This document shows positions 1-8,324 of a stretch of 64,000 nt of DNA, in pieces. Made by a program: the position numbers and the translations under genes. The number at the start of each line of letters is the position of its first letter. Position 1 is the stretch's first letter. The notes beneath the pieces were generated by a model. The model was not told where the DNA came from and searched no databases. It was given only the letters and a program-made list of their open reading frames with translations. Origin of the DNA: Methylobacillus sp. MM3 (GTDB lineage: Bacteria; Pseudomonadota; Gammaproteobacteria; Burkholderiales; Methylophilaceae). The stretch is from NCBI RefSeq assembly GCF_001645185.1, contig NZ_LXTQ01000040.1:124001-188000 (forward strand), written 5' to 3'.

Positions 1-34
1 TCATTCGATTTCCTTGACTTGAATGGCAAATGGT

Positions 35-451
35 TTATTTAACGGGGGTCACAAGTTGCTTGTCGTCCGTATCCACGACAAACACGGCGAGAAGTTTTGC
101 CGGCTTGGTTTTGCTTGCATTTCGACTCACGGCATGGGTTGAACCGGGCGTCTCGTGAAAACTTTCGCCTGCGTGATATATCCGTTTGGGGCCGTCGTTG
201 ACCTGCGATTCAATCGCACCGGACACCACATAGGCATAGATGAATGCAGATTTGGCATGCGTGTGGGATGGGGAGGCTGCGCCTGGCGCGTAATTAACCT
301 CAACCGCAATCAGCGATTTGCCGGGGATATTAGGGATTGCTTGATTGAATTTTGGCGTGGCCTTTTCGCCAGCTTCATGTGCGGCCGCTGGCAGTACGGT
401 ATTGATCGTGATTGCAGCCAGGATTGCAGTGAATAGTGAACGTAATTGCAT
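35..451 (-). CDS. secreted cupin-domain protein
   Basis: A 138-residue protein with an N-terminal signal peptide (hydrophobic segment about 6-22, ending PAAAHEAG), so probably periplasmic. The rest is a single small cupin barrel. The metal-binding motif is visible as SHTHAKSAFIYAYVVSG followed by GESFHETPGSTH, the usual His/Glu/His ligand pattern. The substrate cannot be told from sequence. It is transcribed divergently from the MocR-type regulator, with only 50 bases between the two starts, so it is the obvious candidate target of that regulator. The surrounding 6 kb is AT-richer than the rest of the window, which suggests accessory DNA. Confidence 0.8.
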   Translation of the reverse strand: MQLRSLFTAILAAITINTVLPAAAHEAGEKATPKFNQAIPNIPGKSLIAVEVNYAPGAASPSHTHAKSAFIYAYVVSGAIESQVNDGPKRIYHAGESFHETPGSTHAVSRNASKTKPAKLLAVFVVDTDDKQLVTPVK

Positions 452-500
452 GATAGCTCTCCTTAAATATAGGGATTGGGATATGCATTTTTAGCCCAAA

Positions 501-1973
501 ATGGTACAAATTAAAGAACCAAGAATTGACTATTTTTATGTACCACTACCATCTATGACCAAACCGCTAAATATAGAACTGGACCGATCTGCCAAGACGT
601 CGCTAGCAGAGCAAATTCGAAAGGGAATCACTTCCGCAATTGAGGGCGGAGTGCTCTTGCCTGGCGCTCGACTACCATCCTGGTTGGATTTGGCGGCGCA
701 ACTAGGTGTCGCTCGAGGAACGGTGAGATTGGCTTATGAAAGGCTGATGGATGCACAACTCATTACAGCATCGCGTGCAACAGGTACCCGCGTCGCTGAC
801 CGGCCACGTATTCTTGGCGGGCGAGATGAACCGCCTGATCACGGACCCTTTATGGATATGTATCAGGAACTCATGGCGGGACCGGCGATATTCCAAATGG
901 GCGTCCCTGCACAGGAGACCCTGCCTGCGAAACTCTTCACACGAATCCATTCCTACGCCATTCGCGCAGAACTCAGTAAGGCTGCTCTTTACCCCGATCC
1001 TCGCGGTGAGCCTGAACTGCGCCGCGAAATTGCTGCATATCTGACTATTGCCCGCGGTCTGGAATGTTCCCCTTCACAAATCTTCATTACAGGAGGATTT
1101 AGTAGCGGGCTTGGATTGACGATGCGTGTGCTCGGGCTGCAAGGACAGAAGGCTTGGGTAGAAGATCCCAGTTTTCCTATTACAAAGCATGGACTAGGTT
1201 TGGCTGGTTTGTCGCTGGCGCCCATACCGGTAGACGAGGAGGGCATCGATATCGACTATGGGATGCGTACCGCAGCGGATGCGGCCCTTTGTGTCGTTAC
1301 TCCTGGCCAACAGGCACCGCTGGGTATGACCATGTCACTGGCAAGACGATTGCAATTATTGGATTGGGCCGCGCAAAAAGAGCAGTGGGTGATTGAAGAC
1401 GATTATTTGAGTGAATTGCAACTGAGCGCCCGGGCCGCACCTGCGCTTGCTTCACTCGATCGCGCAGGACGCGTCATCCATATTGGCTCGTTCAGTAAAA
1501 CCATCACGCCCACATTGCGTTTGGGATTCATCGTGTCGCCTCCATCCATTGCATCACGATTCGCAGAAGTTGCAGCATGTCTTGCGCCTGCACCTATCCC
1601 GGCCGTGCAGTTGGCAACTGCAGAATTCATGCGAGATGGTCATTACATTCGACATCTTCGACGTACTAAACGGCTTTATTCAGCACAACAAGATGCCTTG
1701 CAGAATTATCTGGAACCGCGGGTCAACGGTATCGATGTTGCAACCGCAGGGCTAGCCGCACTATTGTATTTGCCAGACGGAACCGACGATATTTCTCTGG
1801 TACGGGAAACATTGGCATATGGCCTGGCTCCTGCACCGCTGTCGGCATGGTATGCCTCCCCGGCGTCAGCACGGTCAGGATTGCTGCTTGGTATCTCTAC
1901 CGCACCCCAACAGCACATTGGAAGAGCCTGTGACCGCCTATTGGAGATTTTAGAGCGCTATAAAAAGCACTAG
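501..1973 (+). CDS. MocR/GntR-type PLP-dependent transcriptional regulator
   Basis: A 490-residue fusion typical of MocR regulators. An N-terminal GntR winged helix (about 25-95, including ARGTVRLAYERLMDAQLI) is followed by a fold-type I aminotransferase domain (about 115-485). The PLP-binding lysine is in GSFSKTITPTLRLG, near residue 333. The family usually senses an amino acid or vitamin B6 compound and controls a neighbouring gene; here that is the divergent cupin gene 50 bases away. The start is uncertain: no clear ribosome site precedes either 501 or the in-frame ATG at 555, which begins MTKPLNIEL. Confidence 0.85.
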   Translation: MVQIKEPRIDYFYVPLPSMTKPLNIELDRSAKTSLAEQIRKGITSAIEGGVLLPGARLPSWLDLAAQLGVARGTVRLAYERLMDAQLITASRATGTRVADRPRILGGRDEPPDHGPFMDMYQELMAGPAIFQMGVPAQETLPAKLFTRIHSYAIRAELSKAALYPDPRGEPELRREIAAYLTIARGLECSPSQIFITGGFSSGLGLTMRVLGLQGQKAWVEDPSFPITKHGLGLAGLSLAPIPVDEEGIDIDYGMRTAADAALCVVTPGQQAPLGMTMSLARRLQLLDWAAQKEQWVIEDDYLSELQLSARAAPALASLDRAGRVIHIGSFSKTITPTLRLGFIVSPPSIASRFAEVAACLAPAPIPAVQLATAEFMRDGHYIRHLRRTKRLYSAQQDALQNYLEPRVNGIDVATAGLAALLYLPDGTDDISLVRETLAYGLAPAPLSAWYASPASARSGLLLGISTAPQQHIGRACDRLLEILERYKKH

Positions 1974-2232
1974 CTGCCAGCTGAGTTTATTGCCTTGGAG
2001 TGTCAATTAGTTCTATCTCGAACGACTGCATTGCATGGCAGCAATCTATCTGCCTCGAAAATGTGGGATGAAGCAAAAGATGCGATGTAATGCAGAGGCC
2101 TAGCTTGTTTATTGGTCTGGCCGATAACGACGAACACTGTACTAGGTTAAGCGCGTAAGAAAAGGGGTATGTAGCTTACAAAGCGAAGGTTCGGCTTACT
2201 GCCAACGCCTACTTGCACCATGTCGGGTGAAG
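1974..2232. other. intergenic stretch, nothing recognised
   Basis: About 260 bases between the convergent MocR-type gene and gshA. No credible open reading frame, hairpin with a T tract or repeat was seen. Confidence 0.5.
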
Positions 2233-3750
2233 TCAAACGCTGAGTGAACGTGTGGCCAGATAGTTCTGGCGATACGTCTCGAAGGGAACCTGGTCGGCCG
2301 CTTCGATAGCTTTTTGCTCGGCGATCGACTGGAGGGTCATGGCGAGAAAATGAGTGTTCTGCTCCGAACTCAAGGGCCGACTGAGCAGAGAACTTTTGGC
2401 CGCCAGCGACTGAGCCATGATGAAGCGCACGTGCGAGCTTTCATGACTTTCGGTCATTGCATCGAGCACCCGAGCTGAAGGCGCACAGGCCGGTGTGTGT
2501 AGAGTTGCGCGCGCCATGTTCAGGGTGCGGACATAGTCGCCATCACCGTGGGTACGATCCAGAGCCTGGGCAATCGGTTCCATTTCGGCGAGCACAGCAT
2601 CACCCCAGTTGGGCACTGAAATCTCCATGCCACCACGCTCCAGTTTCAGTCCCGGATCACGGCCGTGACTGGCTACATGGTGTTGGTTACGCCCCAATGC
2701 GGCAATTTCCTCGAGCGTGTCGGGTGGGCTTTCGTGCAGCAGGCAATGCAGCAACAGCATGTCGATAAAACGCATGGTGGCGCCATCAATACCGACGGGC
2801 AAGAAGGGGTTCAGGTCCATGCAGCGCACTTCAACGTATTCAACGCCTCGCTCGCGCAGCGCGTGTAACGGCCGTTCTCCGGGACGGATCACCCGCTTAG
2901 GGCGAATAGTGCCGTAGAACTCATTCTCGATCTGGAGCAGGCTGGTGGCGAGCTGGTTGTAGTCACCACCGGGATTGCGTATGCCGACCGCAACGTAGGG
3001 CGCGTAAGGTTCGGTCATTGCCGCTTGGAGCGATGCCGCATAGATTTCCAGGCTGTTGTAGCTGACCGCAATCGAGGACTGGGCATCGCTCTGGTAGCCC
3101 AAGCGACCCATGCGCAACGAGGTGCCGTAGGGCATGTACAGGCTTTTACCTCCGAGTGAGCGCAATTCATGCTGGCGTCCCTCGACAAAGCTGCTGCAAA
3201 CGGCCGGCGAAGCGCCGAACAAATAGAGCAACAGAAATGAGTGACGGCGAAAATTGCGTATCAGTGAGAAATAGTCGTCGGTTCTCAGGCCTGGCATCGA
3301 CCAGTTGTAGTGGATACCAGAAATCATTTGCATGCGTCGGCCGTAGCGATGGCCCAGGCCCATGCGATAGACGCTCTTGGCACGGCCGACGTTGGATGAG
3401 CCATACATACCGATCGGGATGGTTTCGTCGGTCGGCAGGCAGCAGGGCATGCTGCCGGTCCAAAGTATTTCTTCGCCTATGGCTCGATAGACGAACTGAT
3501 GAATCTCGGTCAGTTCTTTTAGGCAGGCGTCAATGTCGCCATGAACCCCAGTAACCAGTTCCAATTGTGCTTCGCTGAAGTCCGTAGTGACACGCGGATG
3601 TGTCAGCGCTGATCCGAGTGCGCTTGGATGAGGGGTTAGTGCCAAATTTCCGTCAAATTGCGCTCGCAAACTTTCCTTTTCGATGCCACGACGCATGCCG
3701 GTTAGCTGCTCGGCCGATACCTCACTTAATCGCTTTATGACACTAGCCAT
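2233..3750 (-). CDS. gshA: glutamate-cysteine ligase, E. coli GshA type
   Basis: Catalyses the first step of glutathione synthesis, joining the gamma-carboxyl of glutamate to cysteine with ATP. The 505-residue protein resembles E. coli GshA (518 residues), with MRRGIEKESLR near the start, then ISGIHYNWSMP and YVEVRCMDLNPFLPVGI. I chose the ATG at 3750 (MASVIKRL); the longer frame to 3819 would run into the upstream ABC permease gene. It is the last gene of a minus-strand set of GST, ABC ATPase, ABC permease and gshA. A second, unrelated glutamate-cysteine ligase lies at 61893-63179 beside gshB. Confidence 0.9.
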   Translation of the reverse strand: MASVIKRLSEVSAEQLTGMRRGIEKESLRAQFDGNLALTPHPSALGSALTHPRVTTDFSEAQLELVTGVHGDIDACLKELTEIHQFVYRAIGEEILWTGSMPCCLPTDETIPIGMYGSSNVGRAKSVYRMGLGHRYGRRMQMISGIHYNWSMPGLRTDDYFSLIRNFRRHSFLLLYLFGASPAVCSSFVEGRQHELRSLGGKSLYMPYGTSLRMGRLGYQSDAQSSIAVSYNSLEIYAASLQAAMTEPYAPYVAVGIRNPGGDYNQLATSLLQIENEFYGTIRPKRVIRPGERPLHALRERGVEYVEVRCMDLNPFLPVGIDGATMRFIDMLLLHCLLHESPPDTLEEIAALGRNQHHVASHGRDPGLKLERGGMEISVPNWGDAVLAEMEPIAQALDRTHGDGDYVRTLNMARATLHTPACAPSARVLDAMTESHESSHVRFIMAQSLAAKSSLLSRPLSSEQNTHFLAMTLQSIAEQKAIEAADQVPFETYRQNYLATRSLSV

Positions 3751-3775
3751 ACGGATAGCTTCTTGTATGAACAAG

Positions 3776-4537
3776 TCATGTTCTGAGCTTATACCCTGTC
3801 TTGAAAGCCCACCAAACAAAAGTCAGACAGGCGACTAGAAAACCTAAGGTCATGCCGATGCTCACCGCAATATTTACGTCGGCAATGCCATAAAAGCTCC
3901 AACGAAAGCCGCTAATCAAGTACACCACCGGGTTGAACAAAGTGACTTTCTGCCACAGCGGTGGAAGCATATTGATTGAATAGAATGCGCCACCAAGGAA
4001 AGTTAGCGGAGTGACAATCAACATTGGGATCACCTGTAGTTTCTGAAAGTTGTCTGCCCACAATCCAATGATGAAACCAAATAGACTGAAGGTCACAGCC
4101 GTGAGCAAAAGGAAGGCAAACATCCAAAAAGGATGGGCGACTTCGTATGGCACGAACATGCGCGCAGTAGCCAGAATCAACAGGCCCAGCATGACTGATT
4201 TTGTCGCCGCCGCACCTACATAGCCGATCACTGCTTCGCCCCATGAAATAGGCGCCGATAGAAGTTCGTAAATGGTGCCAGCCCACTTGGGCATGAAAAT
4301 ACCAAATGAGGCGTTCGAGATACTTTCATTGAGCAGGGACAACATGACCAATCCCGGAATGATGAAGGCGCCGTAACTGACACCATTGATATCGCCCATG
4401 CGTGAGCCGATGGCCTTGCCAAACACGATAAAGTATAGGGAAGTTGTCAGCACAGGCGCGGCAACGCTCTGCGCAACGGTGCGGAAAGTCCGCGCCATCT
4501 CGAAACGGTAGATGGCGAGAATGCCATGAATATTCAT
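3776..4537 (-). CDS. ABC-2 type exporter permease
   Basis: A 253-residue inner-membrane protein with about six hydrophobic segments, in the ABC-2 permease family (drug, polyketide and polysaccharide exporters). Recognisable parts are [20 protein letters not shown] near the N terminus and [19 protein letters not shown] in the second half. Its start overlaps the stop of the ATPase gene by four bases (ATGA), so the two form one transporter. It lies in a set with a glutathione S-transferase and gshA, so a glutathione conjugate or detoxified compound is a possible cargo, but this is only inferred from context. Confidence 0.9.
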   Translation of the reverse strand: MNIHGILAIYRFEMARTFRTVAQSVAAPVLTTSLYFIVFGKAIGSRMGDINGVSYGAFIIPGLVMLSLLNESISNASFGIFMPKWAGTIYELLSAPISWGEAVIGYVGAAATKSVMLGLLILATARMFVPYEVAHPFWMFAFLLLTAVTFSLFGFIIGLWADNFQKLQVIPMLIVTPLTFLGGAFYSINMLPPLWQKVTLFNPVVYLISGFRWSFYGIADVNIAVSIGMTLGFLVACLTFVWWAFKTGYKLRT

Positions 4538-5487
4538 GAGTTCACAGTGTTTGACTGATGGATCAAACTCACAAAGATGTCCTCTAGCGAGCTTTCGCTG
4601 GAGCGCAAATCCTTGAATTCAATGCCGTGCTTACTCATCAGGCGAAGCAGGTCGGCGATCCCTGTTTCCTCTTTCTGTGAGTCAAATGTATAGACGAGGG
4701 TCTGTCCATCCTCCGAAAGCTCCAATGACTTCTCACTCAACTCGGCCGGAATGTTGGTCATGGGGTGCCTCAATGTCAGGGAAAGTTGCTTCTTGCCGAG
4801 TTTACGCATCAGTGCATCTTTGTCTTCCACGACAATTAACTCACCCTTGCTGATTACCCCGATGCGATCTGCCATGTCTTCCGCTTCCTCGATGTAGTGC
4901 GTGGTCAGAATGATGGTCGTGCCCTGTACGCGAAGTTCGCGCACCATCCGCCACATGTCATGACGCAACTCCACATCCACACCCGCGCTGGGTTCGTCCA
5001 GAAACAATATCTTTGGCTCATGGGCCAATGCCTTGGCGATTAGTACCCGACGCTTCATGCCGCCTGACAGTGTCATGATTTTTGCGTTGCGCTTGTCCCA
5101 GAGCGACAGATCGCGCAGTACTTTTTCCAGATATGCCGCATCAGGCGCCTTGCCGAACAAGCCTCGGCTAAATTTAATCGTAGTCCAGACCGATTCAAAA
5201 GCATCGGTGTGCAGTTCCTGCGGTACCAGTCCTATTGTCGCCCGCGCTGCACGATAGTCACGCACGGTATCGTGTCCATCAGCACTAACTGTCCCCGACG
5301 ATGCATTGGTGATGCCGCAGATGATATTGATTAAAGTCGTCTTGCCCGCGCCATTAGGCCCCAGTAAAGCGAAGATTTCACCACGATTGATGTCAAGGTT
5401 GACGTTCTTGAGCGCCAGAAAACCGCTTGCATAAGTCTTGTCAATGCCACGCAGGCAGACGATCGGATTGGGCGTAGCAAGAGTCAT
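4534..5487 (-). CDS. ABC exporter ATP-binding protein
   Basis: A 317-residue ATPase partner of the permease that follows it. Walker A is [14 protein letters not shown], the signature is [15 protein letters not shown], and Walker B is [16 protein letters not shown]. It also has the C-terminal extension (about 230-317) common in the DrrA/CcmA-like exporters. The first in-frame ATG is at 5487; a GTG at 5499 would add four residues, and neither has a strong ribosome site. It begins 21 bases after the GST stop, so GST, ATPase, permease and gshA probably share a transcript. Confidence 0.9.
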   Translation of the reverse strand: MTLATPNPIVCLRGIDKTYASGFLALKNVNLDINRGEIFALLGPNGAGKTTLINIICGITNASSGTVSADGHDTVRDYRAARATIGLVPQELHTDAFESVWTTIKFSRGLFGKAPDAAYLEKVLRDLSLWDKRNAKIMTLSGGMKRRVLIAKALAHEPKILFLDEPSAGVDVELRHDMWRMVRELRVQGTTIILTTHYIEEAEDMADRIGVISKGELIVVEDKDALMRKLGKKQLSLTLRHPMTNIPAELSEKSLELSEDGQTLVYTFDSQKEETGIADLLRLMSKHGIEFKDLRSSESSLEDIFVSLIHQSNTVNS

Positions 5488-5508
5488 GGATAGGGACACT
5501 ACGTGACT

Positions 5509-6126
5509 TTAGCTCGCCGTCCGTTCTAGCCAGGCTTTCACGCCAGAGTGTTCGCTGACCTCTTGGTGCACGCGCATTAACTTCGGGCAGTGATCAAACA
5601 CGGTCTTTGGTACATGGTCTACCGTTCCCGATGCGAACCAGCGCACGACCATGTACAACTTGAGATCGACAACATGCAATTTGTCGCCCCCGACGAAGGG
5701 GTGGTTGGTAAGTTGGTTTTCGACATTCGTTCCCCATATCGGCAAATACGCGTGCGCAAGTTCCTCACGCGCGGCGCGTTTTTGCGTTTCGTCGGAAATG
5801 CGCAGTGTCGGGCTCACGGTGTGGCGCAGATCTTCAACGTAATCCATTAGTGCTTCGTGCTGAGCAGCTTCGAAATCATTCTTGGGGTGCAACCCGTGCT
5901 GTCGTCCTATATAGACGAGAATTGCGTTCGACTGCGCAAGGGGGCTTTTGCCAGGTAGTTCCAGGACAGGCAAGGACCCAAATGGAGTCTGGGGCTTTAG
6001 CAGTGGCCACTCAGAAGTCGGCACTCGCATGTCGTCGAAATCGACGCCTGCGAGATGCAGAGCGATGCGGCATTCTTCACCACGACTGCCAGCGAAGTCA
6101 AAATAAATCAGGCGGGGCTTTGACAT
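5509..6126 (-). CDS. glutathione S-transferase
   Basis: A 205-residue cytosolic-type GST. The N-terminal thioredoxin-like domain runs to about residue 80 (PRLIYFDFAGSRGEECRIAL, then FGSLPVLELPGKSPLAQSNAI, the cis-proline and glutathione-binding segment). A helical C-terminal domain follows, with VGGDKLHVVDLKLYMVV. The catalytic residue is probably the tyrosine in LIYFDF, as in sigma/alpha-like enzymes. It is first in a minus-strand set that ends with gshA, which would supply its co-substrate. Confidence 0.88.
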   Translation of the reverse strand: MSKPRLIYFDFAGSRGEECRIALHLAGVDFDDMRVPTSEWPLLKPQTPFGSLPVLELPGKSPLAQSNAILVYIGRQHGLHPKNDFEAAQHEALMDYVEDLRHTVSPTLRISDETQKRAAREELAHAYLPIWGTNVENQLTNHPFVGGDKLHVVDLKLYMVVRWFASGTVDHVPKTVFDHCPKLMRVHQEVSEHSGVKAWLERTAS

Positions 6127-6186
6127 ATAGATAAATCCTTCGTTGAATGGTAACCACCGAGTAAAAATGGGAGGGAACCTACAAAC

Positions 6187-6212
6187 AAAAAAAGGGCCGA
6201 GGCCCCTTTTTT
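6187..6212. terminator. bidirectional terminator
   Basis: A GC stem (GGGCC, loop GA, GGCCC) is flanked by seven A on the left and six T on the right. It lies just after the nrdJb stop (6214) on the minus strand and would work in either direction. Confidence 0.8.
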
Positions 6213-6213
6213 G

Positions 6214-6924
6214 TTAACCGCACTTACTTTCCCCGCAGTTCAAACAAGTCAAACACCCATCCATGATAATCGCGGCCTTGGTGCTGCACTTGCCGCATAG
6301 CTGGGCGCCGGGCGGGAAGCCTTCGGCGTTGGTTTCGCCGCCGGCTTGGGTGTGTTTTTCCATGTATTCGGCGCGTTTTTCGGCGATCAGTTTTTTCTGG
6401 TGCTGGTCGGGTTCCGGCTTTTTCAGCATGCCGATTTCCTGCAGGTGCTGTTCTACCACTTCGCCGATTTCGGCGACCAGGCTGGGGATGTATTTACCGC
6501 CCTTTTTGAAGTAGCCGCCATTGGGGTCGAACACGCTGTGGAGTTCTTCGACCAGGAAGGTGACGTCGCCGCCCTTGCGGAAAACGGCGGACATGACGCG
6601 GGTGAGGGCGACGATCCACTGGAAGTGTTCCATGTTCTTCGAGTTGATGAAGATTTCGAAGGGGCGGCGGTGTTCTTGCGGAGTGCCCTCACCGACGACG
6701 ATGTCATTGATGGTGATGTAGAGGGCGTGTTCGGTGACCGGGGTCTTGACCTTGTAGGTGTTGCCGACCAGTTTTTCGGGGCGGCTCAGCGGTTCGCCCA
6801 TCTGCACGATGTCGGCGACTTTTGCAGATTCGGCAGACACGGCGGCAGCGGCTTGCTCGGCCTTTTTATCTTCTTCCGACTGCACGTTGTAACCGGTGAT
6901 TTTCTTTTCGATCTTGATGGCCAT
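6214..6924 (-). CDS. nrdJb: class II ribonucleotide reductase small part, NrdJb
   Basis: A 236-residue protein matching the second part of split adenosylcobalamin-dependent ribonucleotide reductases, as in Pseudomonas NrdJb. It has the TSCPD-like domain (about 40-160, with ALYITINDIVVGEG and FIVALT-like core) and a C-terminal cysteine-rich tail: CGKCSTKAAIIMDGCLTC, then CGESKCG. The last cysteine pair is the likely shuttle that re-reduces the active site. The start at 6924 (MAIKIEKK) has a GGAGG site nine bases upstream; the longer frame to 6990 lacks one. The catalytic partner, nrdJa, is 16 kb away at 23048-25192. Two NrdR-box-like sites lie just upstream. Confidence 0.85.
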   Translation of the reverse strand: MAIKIEKKITGYNVQSEEDKKAEQAAAAVSAESAKVADIVQMGEPLSRPEKLVGNTYKVKTPVTEHALYITINDIVVGEGTPQEHRRPFEIFINSKNMEHFQWIVALTRVMSAVFRKGGDVTFLVEELHSVFDPNGGYFKKGGKYIPSLVAEIGEVVEQHLQEIGMLKKPEPDQHQKKLIAEKRAEYMEKHTQAGGETNAEGFPPGAQLCGKCSTKAAIIMDGCLTCLNCGESKCG

Positions 6925-6960
6925 GGTGGTTCCCTCCGTGGAATTAGACGTCATCATAAC

Positions 6961-7007
6961 CCACATAATATTGAATTTCCAGTCTTGCAATACACATTAT
7001 GTTGTGT
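6961..7007. promoter_or_regulatory. tandem NrdR-box-like operators upstream of nrdJb
   Basis: ACACATTATGTTGTGT at 6992-7007 matches the NrdR consensus ACACWATATATWGTGT at 14 of 16 positions. A weaker copy, CCACATAATATTGAAT at 6961-6976, matches 11 of 16. They are separated by 15 bases, the spacing known for NrdR box pairs. NrdR is the ATP/dATP-sensing repressor of ribonucleotide reductase genes. Confidence 0.75.
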
Positions 7008-7115
7008 CTTTTGCAATCGGCGAGCGGACGCCGCCGGGCGCGCCAGAAACCTAATGCTAATCAATGGGTCTAGTTGTTTTTACACGTAAATTCTATCGAA
7101 TCGGGGGTAAGAAAC

Positions 7116-8090
7116 ATGCCACGAGCGATATGGAAAGGCGCGATCAGTTTCGGCCTGGTGCACATCCCGGTGGAGCTGTATCCGGCGGAGAGCCGAAAAG
7201 GGCTGGACCTGGACATGCTGGACAAGCGCGATTTCGCGCCGGTGGGTTATAAGCGCTACAACAAGTCAACGGGCAAGGACATCGACTGGAACGACATCGT
7301 CAAAGGCTACGAGTACGAGAAAGGCAAATACGTGGTGCTGACGGACGAAGACCTGAAGCGCGCCAACGTCGAGGCGACGCAGACCATCGATATCCTGTCT
7401 TTTGTCGATTCCGAGGAGATCCCGGAGATTTATTTCGAGCAGCCGTATTACCTCAAGCCGGCGCGAGGCGGTGCCAAGGTGTACGTGCTGTTGCGCGAAA
7501 CATTGAAGCGCGCCGGCAAGGTGGGTATTGCGCAGGTGGTGATCCGCACCAAGCAGCACGTGGCGGCGCTGCTGCCGATGGACAAGGCCATTGTGCTCAA
7601 TCTGCTGCGCTATCACGATGAATTGCGTTCTACGGACGATCTCGAATTGCCGGACACCAAGGACAAGAAAGCGGCCGTGACGGACAAGGAAGTGCAGATG
7701 GCGCTCTCGCTGCTGGAAGACATGACCGAAGCCTGGCATCCCGAGCAATACCACGATACCTACCGCGACGATGTGATGGCGCTGGTCGACAAAAAGATCG
7801 AGGGCAAGCAGACGCATGCGCTAACCGAGCCGGAAGCGGGCGAGGAACACGCGCCTTCATCGGCGAAGGTGATCGATCTGATGGAGCTGTTGAAGAAGAG
7901 TATCGGCAGCAAGGGCCAAAAGGGTGCGACCCAGCCAGCGGTGGAAAACGAGGGCGTGGAAGAAACGCCCAAGGCAGCATCGCATCGGCGCAAGACGGGA
8001 ATTGCCGCTGCGCCGGGCCGGGCAAGCGCCACCGCCAAATCAAAAACAAGCAGCCCGGGCAGCCGCTCTACGGCGCGCAAGGCGGCTTAA
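7116..8090 (+). CDS. ku: Ku, DNA end-binding protein of bacterial NHEJ
   Basis: A 324-residue homodimeric Ku protein that rings broken DNA ends and recruits LigD. The sequence opens with RAIWKGAISFGLVHIPVEL, the hallmark of bacterial Ku. Further family segments are EIPEIYFEQPYYLKP and FVDSEE. The core ends near residue 260; a basic Ser/Ala/Lys-rich tail follows, as in many proteobacterial Ku proteins. The start at 7116 follows GGGGGTAAG; the longer frame from 7074 is not needed. Its promoter shares the 190-base gap with divergent nrdJb. ligD follows after 234 bases. Confidence 0.95.
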   Translation: MPRAIWKGAISFGLVHIPVELYPAESRKGLDLDMLDKRDFAPVGYKRYNKSTGKDIDWNDIVKGYEYEKGKYVVLTDEDLKRANVEATQTIDILSFVDSEEIPEIYFEQPYYLKPARGGAKVYVLLRETLKRAGKVGIAQVVIRTKQHVAALLPMDKAIVLNLLRYHDELRSTDDLELPDTKDKKAAVTDKEVQMALSLLEDMTEAWHPEQYHDTYRDDVMALVDKKIEGKQTHALTEPEAGEEHAPSSAKVIDLMELLKKSIGSKGQKGATQPAVENEGVEETPKAASHRRKTGIAAAPGRASATAKSKTSSPGSRSTARKAA

Positions 8091-8104
8091 CGGAGAAGCA
8101 GCCG

Positions 8105-8156
8105 GTAGCGCAGACGTTCTCGGAAAATTGGGTTGCAGGCGAGACGCCTGCGCTAC
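8105..8156. repeat. imperfect inverted repeat, family shared with 51801-51869
   Basis: The segment GTAGCGCAGACGTTCTC is followed by GCAGGCGAGACGCCTGCGCTAC in opposite orientation. The same words (TAGCGCAGGC, GCAGGCGAGG) build the longer, cleaner inverted repeat after the doxX-like gene, so this is a dispersed repeat family. Confidence 0.6.
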
Positions 8157-8164
8157 ATAGGCAG

Positions 8165-8279
8165 CCCTCACCCCAGCCCTCTCCCGCAAGGGGAGAGGGA
8201 GCGATTGCTCTGTTGAGAGAAGGGTAGAACCCTAAGATCGTATTCCCTCTCCCCTTGCGGGAGAGGGTTAGGGTGAGGG
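8165..8279. repeat. REP-like inverted pair between ku and ligD
   Basis: Two 35-base arms, 8165-8199 and 8245-8279, are inverted copies matching at 33 of 35 positions. Each arm contains its own small hairpin (CCCTCTCCC, GCAA, GGGGAGAGGG). This is the arrangement of a REP/BIME element: a large stem with two smaller ones. It could fold in the ku-ligD transcript. Confidence 0.8.
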
Positions 8280-8324
8280 TGAAATTACCGAAAAACGGAG
8301 TGCGACAAATCGAGGAGACTTGCC

